Shown: piece after piece, positions 1 through 11,691 of the stretch
Layout of the letters: the number at the start of each line of letters is the position of its first letter
Position numbering within the stretch: position 1 is the first letter of the stretch
From: Hemibagrus wyckioides
Lineage: Eukaryota; Chordata; Actinopteri; Siluriformes; Bagridae
Assembly (NCBI RefSeq): GCF_019097595.1
Contig: NC_080735.1
Coordinates: 17,406,417 to 17,470,416 of the forward strand
DNA length: 64,000 nt
Direction: 5' to 3'
The notes under the pieces: generated by a model
The model's database searches: none
Told to the model about the DNA's origin: nothing
What the model saw: only the letters and a program-made list of their open reading frames with translations
Translations under genes and position numbers: made by a program

Positions 1-1094
1 CCATTTGAATGTTCTTTATGTGTCTGTCTGTGCTTAATGTGCCCCCTAAGACACACACACACACACACACACACACAAGTACTTTAGTTGATAGATGAGT
101 CTTCTCTGCACCAGTGGATTATTGGAGTCTGAGATTTCCTGAATGGACACAGTCCGGCGTTTTTTCTCGTCGCTGATGATGTCATCGCTGGCTGATCAGA
201 GGAGCCGTGAGTCTGAGAGCACAAAGACGCCGTCAGAGTTCATAACTCTAGCTTTTTAGCTAACGTTCGGCTAACACCCGCCTGTAACGTGGCCAGAAAA
301 ACCCTAGCGAGAAACATATTCCGTACTCCAAAAGTTTTTCCCCCCGTGTTGAGGGGGAAAAAAAGAAAAATCAGAAGTGAGTGGATTTTATGAGGTTTTT
401 ACAAATAAATCACCTGCCAAAGATTTTAAAACAAGTCCTGAAGCAAGGCTCGGTTTCTGAGATCCACAGGGAAATCGTATGAAAAGAAGTTTTTTTGACC
501 CCCTTTACGTCTCCAGACCTGATGAAATAAAAAAAATAAAGATCCAGATATAAAAACACATTTTTTTTTCCTTTTAGTGAAGCATAAATTTTATGTGTGG
601 TTTTAAGACACTCAATTTTTCCATGTTCTTTTTTTTTTTTATTATTATTTTATTTTTTTACCCCATGATTTCCACTCTGCATGCTAATTTCTCGTTCTGT
701 AGATGAGTTCCTCACACGACTCCTTCTGTCACGCACGTGATCACATGACCAAACGTTCACACACGTGTCACATCGGGCGTTCAGAGCGGCCCACGTCGAC
801 TGCCCTTATGAAGGAACTTCTTATCAGTCGATTCATCTCGAAACACTGAACGTCACGTCTGATAAATCACTGACTGCCGCTTTAACACCTTTAACATGTT
901 AAAGCCTCGTCTCATCAGTCAGTTGTTTGTTATGAATCGATTTATTCTGTAATGATGATGAACAAATAGTCATGAGTGTGAAGAATGGAAACTCTGGGCC
1001 TCATCAACACGTCCTGAGGATTTAAACATAAAATGAGCTGGGACAAATTATTTATTTATTTGTTTGTTTGTTATTTATTTGATCTCTCTCTCTG

Positions 1095-1169
<75 letters not shown>

Positions 1170-1430
1170 CTTTGTGTTTCTCTCTCTCTCTGTTTCTCTC
1201 TGTCTCTCTTTGTGTCTCTCTCTCTCTTTCTCACGCTCTCTCTGTCTCTCTCTTGTTGTGTCTTTCTCTCTCTGTGTGTCTCTCTGTCTGTTTCTCTGTC
1301 TCTGTCCCTCTCTCTCTCTGTCTCTCTCTCGCTGTGTTTCTCTCTCTCTCGCTTTCTGTCTCTCTCTCTCTTTCTCTCTCTCTGTCTCTCTCTCTGTCTC
1401 TCTCTCTCTGTCTCTCTCTTTCTCTTTGTC
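1095..1430. repeat. (ATCT)n followed by CT-rich tract
   Basis: Pure ATCT units to about 1168, then about 260 bp of CTCTGT/CTCTCT. The long frames on both strands are low complexity. Confidence 0.95.
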
Positions 1431-2224
1431 TCCAACGTCAGACCCCACACAACACATCTTTCCTGATCTACCTTTTGGATCATTTTGTCCAGTCCATCCT
1501 TTTTAATAATGCATAGACATGACCTCGACTCTGATGCCAGGACTTTGGTATTAAATTACTGTATCATTAATCATCATTAGGATTAAACACGGGACAATTA
1601 CGGTAGCTAAGGTTATATCTAGAGAAGTCAATAAACTTTCTAAACGGTATGAACCTGAAGGCGCTCCTGTCTGGGTTTCGTCACATTTCCATCGGCTTCG
1701 GGGTCTGTGCAGCTCCGAGTTCTCCTGAGCTCCAGCATCGGCTCTGACATGTTTTTGTTTCCTGCTTAAATGATTCTAATTAGTTCTTCAAATGAGGGCG
1801 ACTTCCTGCCCTTATACATGCTTTCATGGGGCAACCTGAGAACCTCTACATCTACACACACACACACACACACACACAGTCTGAACCTGATCCAGCCCGA
1901 TATCTAATCCCGTTCTCTTCCTGTAAGTGTGACGGCCACCGGATTTATCCATCATTGACCCGTTAATCGTTACACGAAGCCATAACTGTACACATTCTGA
2001 CTGGTCAGAGAGTGTTGATTAATTGTCCATTACAGCGGCTCCCAGAGTGGTTCCGGCTGCATGGTCGAATTCGTTCCAGTGGGTTTCCATAGTAACACAG
2101 TGACTGGTCTGATGACGAACAGACTTTTTTGAAATGTGAATTAACAACAACATGCTGATGTTTTCTGTAAAGAAACATTTAAGTTAACCTTTATGGAAGG
2201 AGTCTCCAGTGTCAGGTTTCTCAT

Positions 2225-2228
<4 letters not shown>

Positions 2229-2272
<44 letters not shown>

Positions 2273-2828
2273 TAAAACAACAGAATGTAAAAAAAAAATC
2301 CAACAACAAATTCCTACGTGAAATATATTTATATATTATTTATATATATCGAAATAAGTTCTCCCTCCTGACCAACACTGACAAACTGCCCATGCTGATA
2401 GGGCAAATGAAGGAGAGCTGCGTTCTAGCAGGACAGTCACAACCTGAGTGACCCACCCAAACACACACCCACACACACACAGCCCTGTTTGTGTTATCTT
2501 AATAATTATATTAATTTATATTTATATTTATTTTCCTACGTTTCTATGTTCCGGGAAACTCAATGTTCATTTGTTAATAAGAGATGTTCTTCTATTTACA
2601 TTAATGCTTTGGTGATACTGTACATGTATATGGTCATGCCAATAAAGTGAGAGAGAGAGAGCAGAGAGAGCAGAGACAGACAGAGATAAAGAGAGAGAGA
2701 GACAGAGAGAGTGACAGAGAGAGAGAGAGAGAGAGCAGAGAGAGAGCAGAGACAGACAGACAGAGATAAAGAGAGAGAGAGAGAGAGAGAGAGAGAGCAG
2801 AGACAGACAGACATAGATAAAGAGTGTC

Positions 2829-2870
<42 letters not shown>
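2229..2870. repeat. (GA)n tracts in 3' flank
   Basis: A pure AGAG run at 2229-2269 and a second GA-rich block at 2649-2870 built from AGAGACAGACAGAGATAAAG units. Between them is unremarkable AT-rich DNA. Confidence 0.92.
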
Positions 2871-2871
<1 letters not shown>

Positions 2872-3273
2872 GAGGAATCATATCTTTATAGCCGTTGTGA
2901 TGCGAGTAAAAACAGGAATTTTTTAAAATTTTTCAATTAAATTGATTAATTAAAAAAGAAATTAAACTATTAGCACTATGTTAGAAAATGATAGAAACCC
3001 TCACACTATTATGGGAAAAATAATCCACTTCGGGTTGAAGATTTTTCTATAACAGCGAGACACGGAGTGTTTTATTCCTCAGTACGGTGATGTACAGGGC
3101 GGATTGTGTGACCCGGTATACGTTGGCTTTCTTGCTGCAGTAAATGCATCTCGCATTTCACAAGCAAATAGGAGTCAGTTCCCAGTGTGATTTATAGCCA
3201 GACTTGTGTTTTATCCTTTATGTCTGAAATAAGAAAATAAAAAAGTGAATAGAAGTGAACTGTAATAAAAGAT

Positions 3274-3599
3274 GGGGCAGCGCGGTGGCTTAGTGGTTAG
3301 CACTGTTGCTTCACAGCAAGAAGGTCCTGGGTTCGGATCCCAGGTTTGAACAGGCAGGGGCCTTTCGGTGTGGACTTTGTGTCCTGCGTGGTACTTTGGT
3401 TTCCTCCCACAGTCCAAAAACATGTACATTAGGTTGATTGGTAATTGTAAATTGCCCATGAGTGTGTGTGGTTGTCTGTCTTTATGTGTGTGGATGAGGT
3501 GATGGACTGGTGACCTGTCCAGGTCTGTCACCCAGTGTGAGCTGGGATAGGCTCCAGCAGATCCCCGTGACCCTAATTATAGAAAAGAATGGATGGATG
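3274..3599 (+). mobile_element. tRNA-derived SINE, near full length
   Basis: GCAGCGCGGTGGCTTAGTGG and TTCACAGCAAGAAGGTCCTG form the tRNA-like head; GGTTTCCTCCCACAGTCC and GGACTGGTGACCTGTCCAGG form the body; GGATGGATG ends it. This resembles the piscine SINE type reported from catfish as Mermaid (name from memory). Confidence 0.88.
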
Positions 3600-4938
3600 C
3601 TGTGTGAATAAAAATAAAAACCATCCCCATGCTGCAGTACCTCAGATGTCCTACAGGTGTCGCACACGTCCAGCTCGCGTTCGCTGTATTGCTCAGAAAA
3701 TTGTAAAAAAACAAAACAAAAAAAAAACCAGCCATCAGCTATTGAGGTAAAAAGTTTTATGAAAACAGCACACGCACTCTCACACACAAACACACATAGT
3801 GCGGAAAATACAGAACATGGTGTACCGATGCGAACCAGAACATTTACAATCATGGACTTTTCTTCTTCTTTTATTTTTTCCGTGTTTTTTTCTTCTGAGC
3901 ACCGTTACTCGTCCGAGAGCTATGCCAAAGCAGCAGATAGGCATAAGAAACGCAATAAACATTCATCATTTTTTGTTATTTTCATTTTTAAAAAAAACCT
4001 CTGTGCATCTGCGGCGTATTCGTAAAGGTAAACATCTTTGCATTTTGGTGTGTTGGTTTTTTTTTTGTTTTTTTTTTGCAGCACTACAAAATTATACAAT
4101 CAACCTTAAAATCTTTTTTCTTTTTCTTTTTTGCAAGCTTAGTGCCTATGTCATCTAAAAAAAAATCAAACCGTACCATCGATACAAGCATTTTATTGAT
4201 TTATTTATTTATTTACTGTCCTCCAGGCCTTCTTTCTTTTTTTGTTATCCCTCTTCTTCTTCTTCTTCTTCTTCTTCTTCTTTTTTTCAATGTACTTCCA
4301 CATAGATCCCGTATGAAGTAGATCCTTGAAATATCCGCAGGTCGTCCTGCTGCTGGTGAGAAGAAGTGTGTTTCTTAAAGGTCTTCGTAAAAGTCTTTTT
4401 AAACATCTTAAAGGTCAGTGTTAAACCTCAAAGTGTGTATTTTATTCAGCGTGGGGTTTTTTTTGGGGGGGGGAGATTTGAGAAAGCACAGACGTGACCT
4501 CCGATAGGATTCGGTGGGATGTGTCGTTAAAATCACAGCAGGCCACACGCTGGTTTTCTGGACTGGTCGAGTCGTGTGTGTGTGTGTTATTAGGTCTTTT
4601 TGGTGTCCTCATGGTATTTATGTGTTTCTGCACATCAGCGATTTTAAACGCCTCATTCAGCTCCCCAGTGCACCTGGACAAACCCACATGAGGAGCTCAA
4701 GCACCAGTTTGGAAGACAGGGAATTAGTCAATGTGAGCTGGAGCTAAAATGGTGTGAATGGTGTGTGGAAGTCTTCGGAGCTCACGATGATCCGAAATGA
4801 ACACGCTAGTTTCAGCGTCTAAACAGACGAATCACACTGGAGAGACAGCTTTTTAGATCATCAGCATCTTCATCCAGTGACCATCAGCTGACCTTCTGAT
4901 ACCTTCAGGTGTTTCTATCCACCACTGACCAAACAATG

Positions 4939-6213
4939 TCGTAACTAAGGAAGCTGATCTGCTTACTATGAAGGCTGATATTGTAATTAAGGAGGTTGAT
5001 CCTGTAGTTAAGGAAGTCAGTGCTATAACTAAGGAAGTCAATACCGTTGACTGAGGAGGTCAATGTTTGTATGGAAAAATTCAATGCTATAACTAAAAAA
5101 GTTGATCGTGTAGTTACAACACTGATGCTGTAAATAAGGAAGTTGATTCTGTAACTAAGGAAATTCCTTTCTCTAAGAAAGGAAGTTGATATTGTAAATA
5201 AGGAAGTTGTTGCTGTAACTAAGGACACTGATGCTGTAACCGAGGAAGTTGATCCTGAATCTAAGGAATTTGATGTTGTAACTAAGGATGTTTCTGGGCT
5301 GTAACTAAGAGAACTGATGCTGTAACTAAGGAAGTTGATCCTGAAACTAAGGAAGTTGATTTTGTAACTAAGGATGTTGATGCTGTAACTAAGGAAGTTG
5401 ATCCTAATCTGAGGAAGTTGAAGCTGTACCTGAGGGAAGTTGATGCTGTAACTAAGGAAGTTGATGTTGTAAGTAAAGAACTTCTTGCAGTAACTAAGGA
5501 AGTTGATGCTGTAACTAAGGAAGTTGATCCTGAATCTAAGGAAGTTGATCCTGAATCTAAGGAAGCTGACCTTGAATCTAAGGAAGTTGACCTTGAATCT
5601 AAGGAAGTTGATCCTGAATCTAAGGAAGTTGATCCTGAATCTAAGGAAGTTGACCTTGAATCTAAGGAAGTTGACCTTGAATCTAAGGAAGTTGATGCTG
5701 TAAATAAGGAAGTTGACCCTGAATCTAAGGAAGTTGATGCTGTAAATAAGGAAGTTGATGCTGTAAATAAGGAAGTTGACCCTGAATCTAAGGAAGTTGA
5801 TGCTGTAAATAAGGAAGTTGACCCTGAATCTAAGGAAGTTGACCCTGAATCTAAGGAAGTTGATGCTGTAAATAAGGAAGTTGACCCTGAATCTAAGGAA
5901 GCTGATGCTGTAAATAAGGAAGTTGACCCTGAATCTAAGGAAGCTGATGCTGTAAATAAGGAAGTTGACCCTGAATCTAAGGAAGTTGATGCTGTAAATA
6001 AGGAAGTTGATGCTGTAAATAAGGAAGTTGACCCTGAATCTAAGGAAGTTGATGCTGTAAATAAGGAAGTTGACCCTGAATCTAAGGAAGTTGACCCTGA
6101 ATCTAAGGAAGTTGATGCTGTAAATAAGGAAGTTGACCCTGAATCTAAGGAAGCTGATGCTGTAAATAAGGAAGTTGATCCTGAATCTAAGGAAGTTGAT
6201 GAAGTCTGCTGTT
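4939..6213. repeat. 21-bp tandem array A
   Basis: About 60 units related to array B (GAAGTTGATGCTG..TAAG). The left third is degenerate. From about 5510 rightward units are nearly identical and mostly alternate GATCCTGAATC and GATGCTGTAAAT types. The plus strand is open for 265 codons as an acidic seven-residue repeat (KEVDPES/KEVDAVN), which I regard as non-coding. Confidence 0.95.
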
Positions 6214-7462
6214 GAATCTCTGCTTTCGCGCCACTACATAAATAACCATTTGGAGTTAAATATCAGGGTAAATACATTAATAATTCACAAAATAAGCCCA
6301 CAGTGTGATACTCATGCTAATGATATTAAACTACTTCCTCTTAGCCAGCTATGGGAGGTCATTTCTGGGCCTTCAATCAAAAGTCCTAGAAAGGAGCACA
6401 ATAAAGCCGTTTAAACCCCTGAACAAAATACAGATTTGAGGTTTAACATTGGAGCGTCTTTATCCTTTAAGGCAGTTCAGTCTTTGTCTCCAGGCCTACA
6501 GCAGGTAAAGCTGGGGGTAGTAGAGGAGCTTTCTTTTTCTTTTTTTTTTTTCTTTTTTTTTTGACCCATTATGATTGATGTCCCAGTCCTCGCCAGACTC
6601 CAGCTGGGGCGGCCATTTTGAACGAGACGGCTGTAACGGCCTGCTGAAGCAGTCTCTGTGGTGGCAGCGAGGCACTTGCATTCCTTAAGCCACGGAGAGG
6701 TAATTTATCAGGCTTCTGGGATTTGTAGCGTTGACGATTCGCCATCTTTGGTGCTGTAAGAAAAAAAAAAAAAAAAGAAAGCAAGCGGTCAGTGTGTTTC
6801 AGTCTCAGACGCGGAAAACAACAGTGAGTAGAGAAATATCAGCTTTTACAGTCTACAAAATCTCTCTCTTTTCTTTCCTCAGTACTGGAGCCAGCGCTGT
6901 TTCAAGGAACCAGATGACGTTTTCAGAAACTGGAACGTGTCTCCTCGGCTGTTTTCTAGAGCCAAACCGCTACGTTTTCAGCTGTGGGACTTTCCTAATG
7001 AGCGGCGTGACAATAAAAACAACCGTGGAGGATTTTACATGTTCGGGCTTTTACAGCATACGTAGACGGTGATTACGGGACGTGTGAGATGTTTTAATCA
7101 CTTTGTGTTGTTTATTCTAGCTGTGTAGCTGCTTAAAGGAAGGGGAACTAGCATGAGTGTTAGCGATGTTTAAGAAATAAAATATTCCACTTTTTTCATT
7201 TTTGAGCTTTTCCCATGCTTCTTGTGTACTTCAAAGGTTTTAAAGTTTCCTCGGGTGCTGCTTGGAACCTGTTCTCATGGGGAAGTTGTAGGCTCCAAAA
7301 TGAAATCAGAAGAACCTTCAAAGTTGATACATATTTTTGCGTAAGGTTTCAGCAGGAGTCAGGGGTAAAAACTGAACTAATTAGAGTTCTCTTTCTCCTT
7401 CAAGGGATCCCTTTCTGAAAATGGAAGGTTGAACTATATTTAATTGAAAAGGAATTTTAACA

Positions 7463-7711
7463 TCTTCTATACCCACTTTATTCCTAATTAGGGTCACAGG
7501 GATCTGCTGGAGCCTATCCCAGCACACACTGGGGGAAAGGCAGGGGTACACCCTGGACAGGTCACCAGTCCATCACAGGGCCACACATATATAAACAGAC
7601 AACCACACACACGGGCAGAACATGCAAACTCCACACAGAAAGGCCACACACACAGGATTTGAACCCAGGACCTTCTTGCTGTGAGGCAACAATGCTAACC
7701 ACTAAGCCACC
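7463..7711 (-). mobile_element. tRNA-derived SINE, internally shortened
   Basis: Minus-strand copy of the 3274-3599 family, recognisable by CCTAATTAGGGTCACAGG, GACAGGTCACCAGTCCATCA and GACCTTCTTGCTGTGAGGCA. The middle, between the Pol III head and the consensus body, is deleted. Confidence 0.85.
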
Positions 7712-8665
7712 TAAAGGAAAATCCGGCCCTAGAAAATATGTTTAATTTGATTCTATTTATATATTTATACCTTTTCACTTCACATCAGGATGATATTGGA
7801 CTACCTGTGTGTGTGTGTCTGTGTGTGTATGATAGTGATGCAGTTCATCTAGGTTTCATCTCTACATAGGATGCAGTGGCGCTTTAGTCCTTTTAGTCTT
7901 CCGAGTTCTCTCACCTCTTAGTCTGTCCACTCTGCACAAACACACCAGCTCCCAAAGCTTAGGCGCTAATCCCGCCATCAACACCATCACGCTTATCATC
8001 TCGTCTATCGCTAACTAGCCGAGTCGCGTCTCCGCTGTAACTGCGTCATATAGCTGCATCGGATTTACCAACTTCTCCGCTATTCTACACCGGATTTCTC
8101 AGTAATGTCACATTAAACGTCGCTGGGAAATGTGGAGTGAGAAAATAAGCTCTTGGTCTTCTTCGACAAAACCTGACTGTCATCACCCAATAAATTCTAC
8201 TCCCGTTGAATGCCATTGTAACTGCACGAGCAATAACAATATCGCCCTGTGACATCAGAGTGGGATGTGGGCGTTCAACGTGCTCGAGTCGGAGAAGAAA
8301 GGAAAAAACAGCTGAGCAAATAATACGTGGATTTAACAAAAGAAAGGAAAAGAGAAAAAAAGAAGGAGAGATTAAGGAGGGTAAACGCTCAGCTCTGAGA
8401 ATTGCATGCAGAAGGGGTGGAGTTCAACTGTACGGGTGTTGTGGGGCATTATGGGATATGACAGATGTATTTGTTTGAGTACAATGAATCACAGAGAGGG
8501 AAAGAAAAGCTGCACTGCTGCAGAGGAACTAACAAGCTCTCTCTCTCTCTCTCTCTCTCTATTTAGCTTGTCCTTTCTTCCTTGCATCATTTGTCACTCT
8601 GACTCAAAAACGCTACAGGATTTCTGTTTTTATGTGAAATGTGGAATCTGATTTAAAAGAAAAAC

Positions 8666-8715
<50 letters not shown>

Positions 8716-8809
8716 TACACACACACACACACAAACATGTTCACACACGCACAGTCTTGACTGGACTCACCTGACACCTCGGTAGGTGTTAAGACGCACT
8801 AGACGTTGG

Positions 8810-8853
8810 TTACATGTAGTGCCACTGACTGTCCATCCCCATCCCCAATGAAC
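8810..8853 (-). CDS. meis1: meis1 exon 12, terminal coding exon
   Basis: Completes Gly365 and encodes [13 protein letters not shown] then TAA. The QWHYM end is the hallmark C-terminus of Meis1/2. It is five residues shorter than the MEIS1 equivalent, which has a longer Gly/Met run. The acceptor CTCTCAG|GT sits immediately behind a CT dinucleotide run. Only the coding part is given; the 3' UTR continues to lower coordinates and I could not fix its polyadenylation site. Confidence 0.93.
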
Positions 8854-11122
8854 CTGAGAGAGAGAGAGAGAGAGAGAGGGAGTGAGTGAGAGAGAGTTAT
8901 TCACTGTTGAGTCTTTCATTCTAGTACACTTGAATAGCTGTGATATAAACATGTTTAAAGGAGCAGTTTGTAATATTCAGGGCCCTCTGCTGCCAGTGAG
9001 GTGAATTACAGCCTCATTAAAAAGCTGAATCTATGACTCGATGCTCGACTCGTGTTTAAGGAAAAGGAACAGAGCTGAGCAGCTTAGTTCCTGCTGGCGA
9101 TAAAGATAATTTATGGGTGAAAGAAAATCTCTGCAGAAGCCTGAAATTAAAGAGATGATCCAGGTATTACGCAGGAATGGTGTTTTCTAAAGTATGTTTC
9201 ATGGTATATGATTCCTACAGGTGAAGAAAGACCTCCAAATATTTACTGCACATGTCGCTTCAGACACTGATCCTGTAACTACGGTAGCTAAGGAAGTTGA
9301 TCTTGTAACTAAGGAAGTTAATGCTGAATCTAAGGAAGTTACTTCTGTAACTTAGGAAGTTTATGTTGTATCAAAGGAAGTTACTTCTGTAACTAAGGAA
9401 GTTAATGGGGTATCTAAGGAAGTTACTCCTGTAACTAAGGAAGTTAATAGGGTATCTAAAGAAGTTACTCCTGTAACTAAGGAAGTTAATGCTGTATCTA
9501 AGGAAGTTACTTCTGTAACTAAGGAAGTTAATAGGGTATCTAAAGAATTTTCTTCTGTAACTAGGGAAGTTAATGCTGTATCTAAGGAAGTTACTCCTGT
9601 AACTAAGAAACTTAATAGGGTATCTAAAGAATTTTCTTCTGTAACTAGGGAAGTTAATGCTGTATCTAAGGAAGTTACTTCTGTAACTAAGAAAGTTAAT
9701 AGGGTATCTAAAGAATTTTCTTCTGTAACTAGGGAAGTTAATGCTGTATCTAAGGAAGTTACTTCTGTAACTAAGAAAGTTAATAGGGTATCTAAAGAAT
9801 TTTCTTCTGTAACTAGGGAAGTTAATGCTGTATCTAAGGAAGTTACTTCTGTAACTAGGGAAGTTAATGCTGTATCTAAAAAAGTTAATGCTGTATCTAA
9901 GGAAGTTACTCCTGTAACTAAGGAAGTTAATAGGGTATCTAAAGAAGTTACTCCTGTAACTAAGGAAGTTAATGCTGTATCTAAGGAAGTTACTTCTGTA
10001 ACTACGGAAGTTAATAGGGTATCTAAAGAATTTTCTTCTGTAACTAGGGAAGTTAATGCTGTATCTAAGGAAGTTACTTCTGTAACTAAGAAAGTTAATA
10101 GGGTATCTAAAGAATTTTCTTCTGTAACTAGGGAAGTTAATGCTGTATCTAAGGAAGTTACTTCTGTAACTAGGGAAGTTAATAGGGTATCTAAAAAAGT
10201 TAATGCTGTATCCAAGGACATTACTTCTGTAACTAAGGAAGTTACTTATTTAACGAAGGAAGTTAACACTGTATCAAAGGAAGTCACTCCTGTAACTAAG
10301 GAAGTTAATGCTGTGTCTTAGGAAGTTACTTCTGTAACCAAAGAAGTTAACGCTGTATCTAATTAAGTTACATCACTAACTAAGTAAGTTAATGCTGTAT
10401 CTGAGGAAGTTGATCCAGTAACTAATGAAGTAAATAAGGTGAATTCTAACTTGTAAAAACTATGAAGGTATATTCGCCTGGTATGCAGTTTCTTTTCAGC
10501 TGGAGGCGGGGCTAATTTTTGGGCTGGCAAAATGTAAACACAGGCCTGAAATAAAGAAACTAGCCAGAACTGTTACACTGATTATGTATAAAGGTCTCTG
10601 AATGCATGTCATTCTTACAGGTCACTTTCAGGAACAGTTCTAAACTTTGCACACTGCCCCTTTAAACACGTGAACAGTACAAAGCATGCACTGGAAATGT
10701 CACCTGGGGCTCTGGCGGCCATGTGAGCCTGTCCATCCAACATGTATCCTCCCATGGGCTGACTGTCAGGAGTGTACGGCCCACCGTGACCCACTGCAAC
10801 AACACACACACACACATAAACTCCGGTTAGAGCCCTTCTAAAATCAAGTATGTACCGCTGTACCGTTCCAGTGGTGCATTCCCGTTCCCGATCCCTCCCA
10901 CCCCAGCCCATTAGCGTACAGTCCGTATGGGGTTTGTGAGCTGTGTCTGGTTAACTGGCATGAGGGCAGCAGTTCAGACCCACAGAAATGCCTTTGAACT
11001 TCCCCGGCTCCCCTCCCTGCCTCGGCCTGGAGCCTGCCCGACCCGCACACCCCCCTCACAGCCCATAAACTTTACTACAGCTCAACAGAAACAAGACTCA
11101 GACAGTCGGGAGAAAAAGAGCG

Positions 11123-11164
<42 letters not shown>

Positions 11165-11494
11165 GAAGGATGAAATATATCACTCGGTTCAGCGATTCGT
11201 TTTGCGCCACTTAATAAAGACTCTTGGAACTCTGTTAACGTCTTTGGTTCATATTGGACCCACTTAGTGGAAGCGTGTGAGAGCGCAGGCGAGAGTAAGC
11301 CAGTAGGCTTTAGCGAGAATAGCGTTGGTGGACTCACCCGCGCGGTTCGACTGATCAATCATGGGCTGGACTATCCTCCTCCTGGCGTTGATGAACCTGG
11401 ACAGATAAATAGATATAATGAGAACCAGCTGGTTATACGCCACAGTTCTTTCAATCTCATCACGAAATTCTAAGAGCACTCAACGGATTCCTTC

Positions 11495-11547
<53 letters not shown>

Positions 11548-11659
11548 CGATAATAAAATTTGTAATTATAATAATAATAGTAATAACAATAATAATAACA
11601 CTAATAATAATAACAATAATAACAATAATAACAATAATATCAACAACAACAACAACAAC

Positions 11660-11691
<32 letters not shown>

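Larger units (their letters stand above)
1..8809. other. meis1 3' UTR and downstream flank
   Basis: Apart from the listed repeats and two SINEs this stretch has no gene I can support. The meis1 3' UTR must begin at 8809 and run left; minus-strand AATAAA occurs at several points but none is decisive. CA runs lie at 51-77 and 1854-1879, (CTT)n at 4256-4281, and CT/CA runs at 8672-8735. Confidence 0.6.

Noticed and set aside
1033..1516. Long Ser/Leu-rich and Arg/Glu-rich frames on both strands
   Set aside because: They translate ATCT and CT simple repeats; nothing protein-like remains after masking.
3274..3360. Stand-alone tRNA gene
   Set aside because: The tRNA-like sequence is the head of a SINE with a shared body and tail, repeated at 15664 and 7463.
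9361..10221. 286-codon minus-strand frame of Thr/Ser/Leu repeats
   Set aside because: A by-product of the 21-bp period of array B inside an intron; no start context, domain or non-repeat flank.
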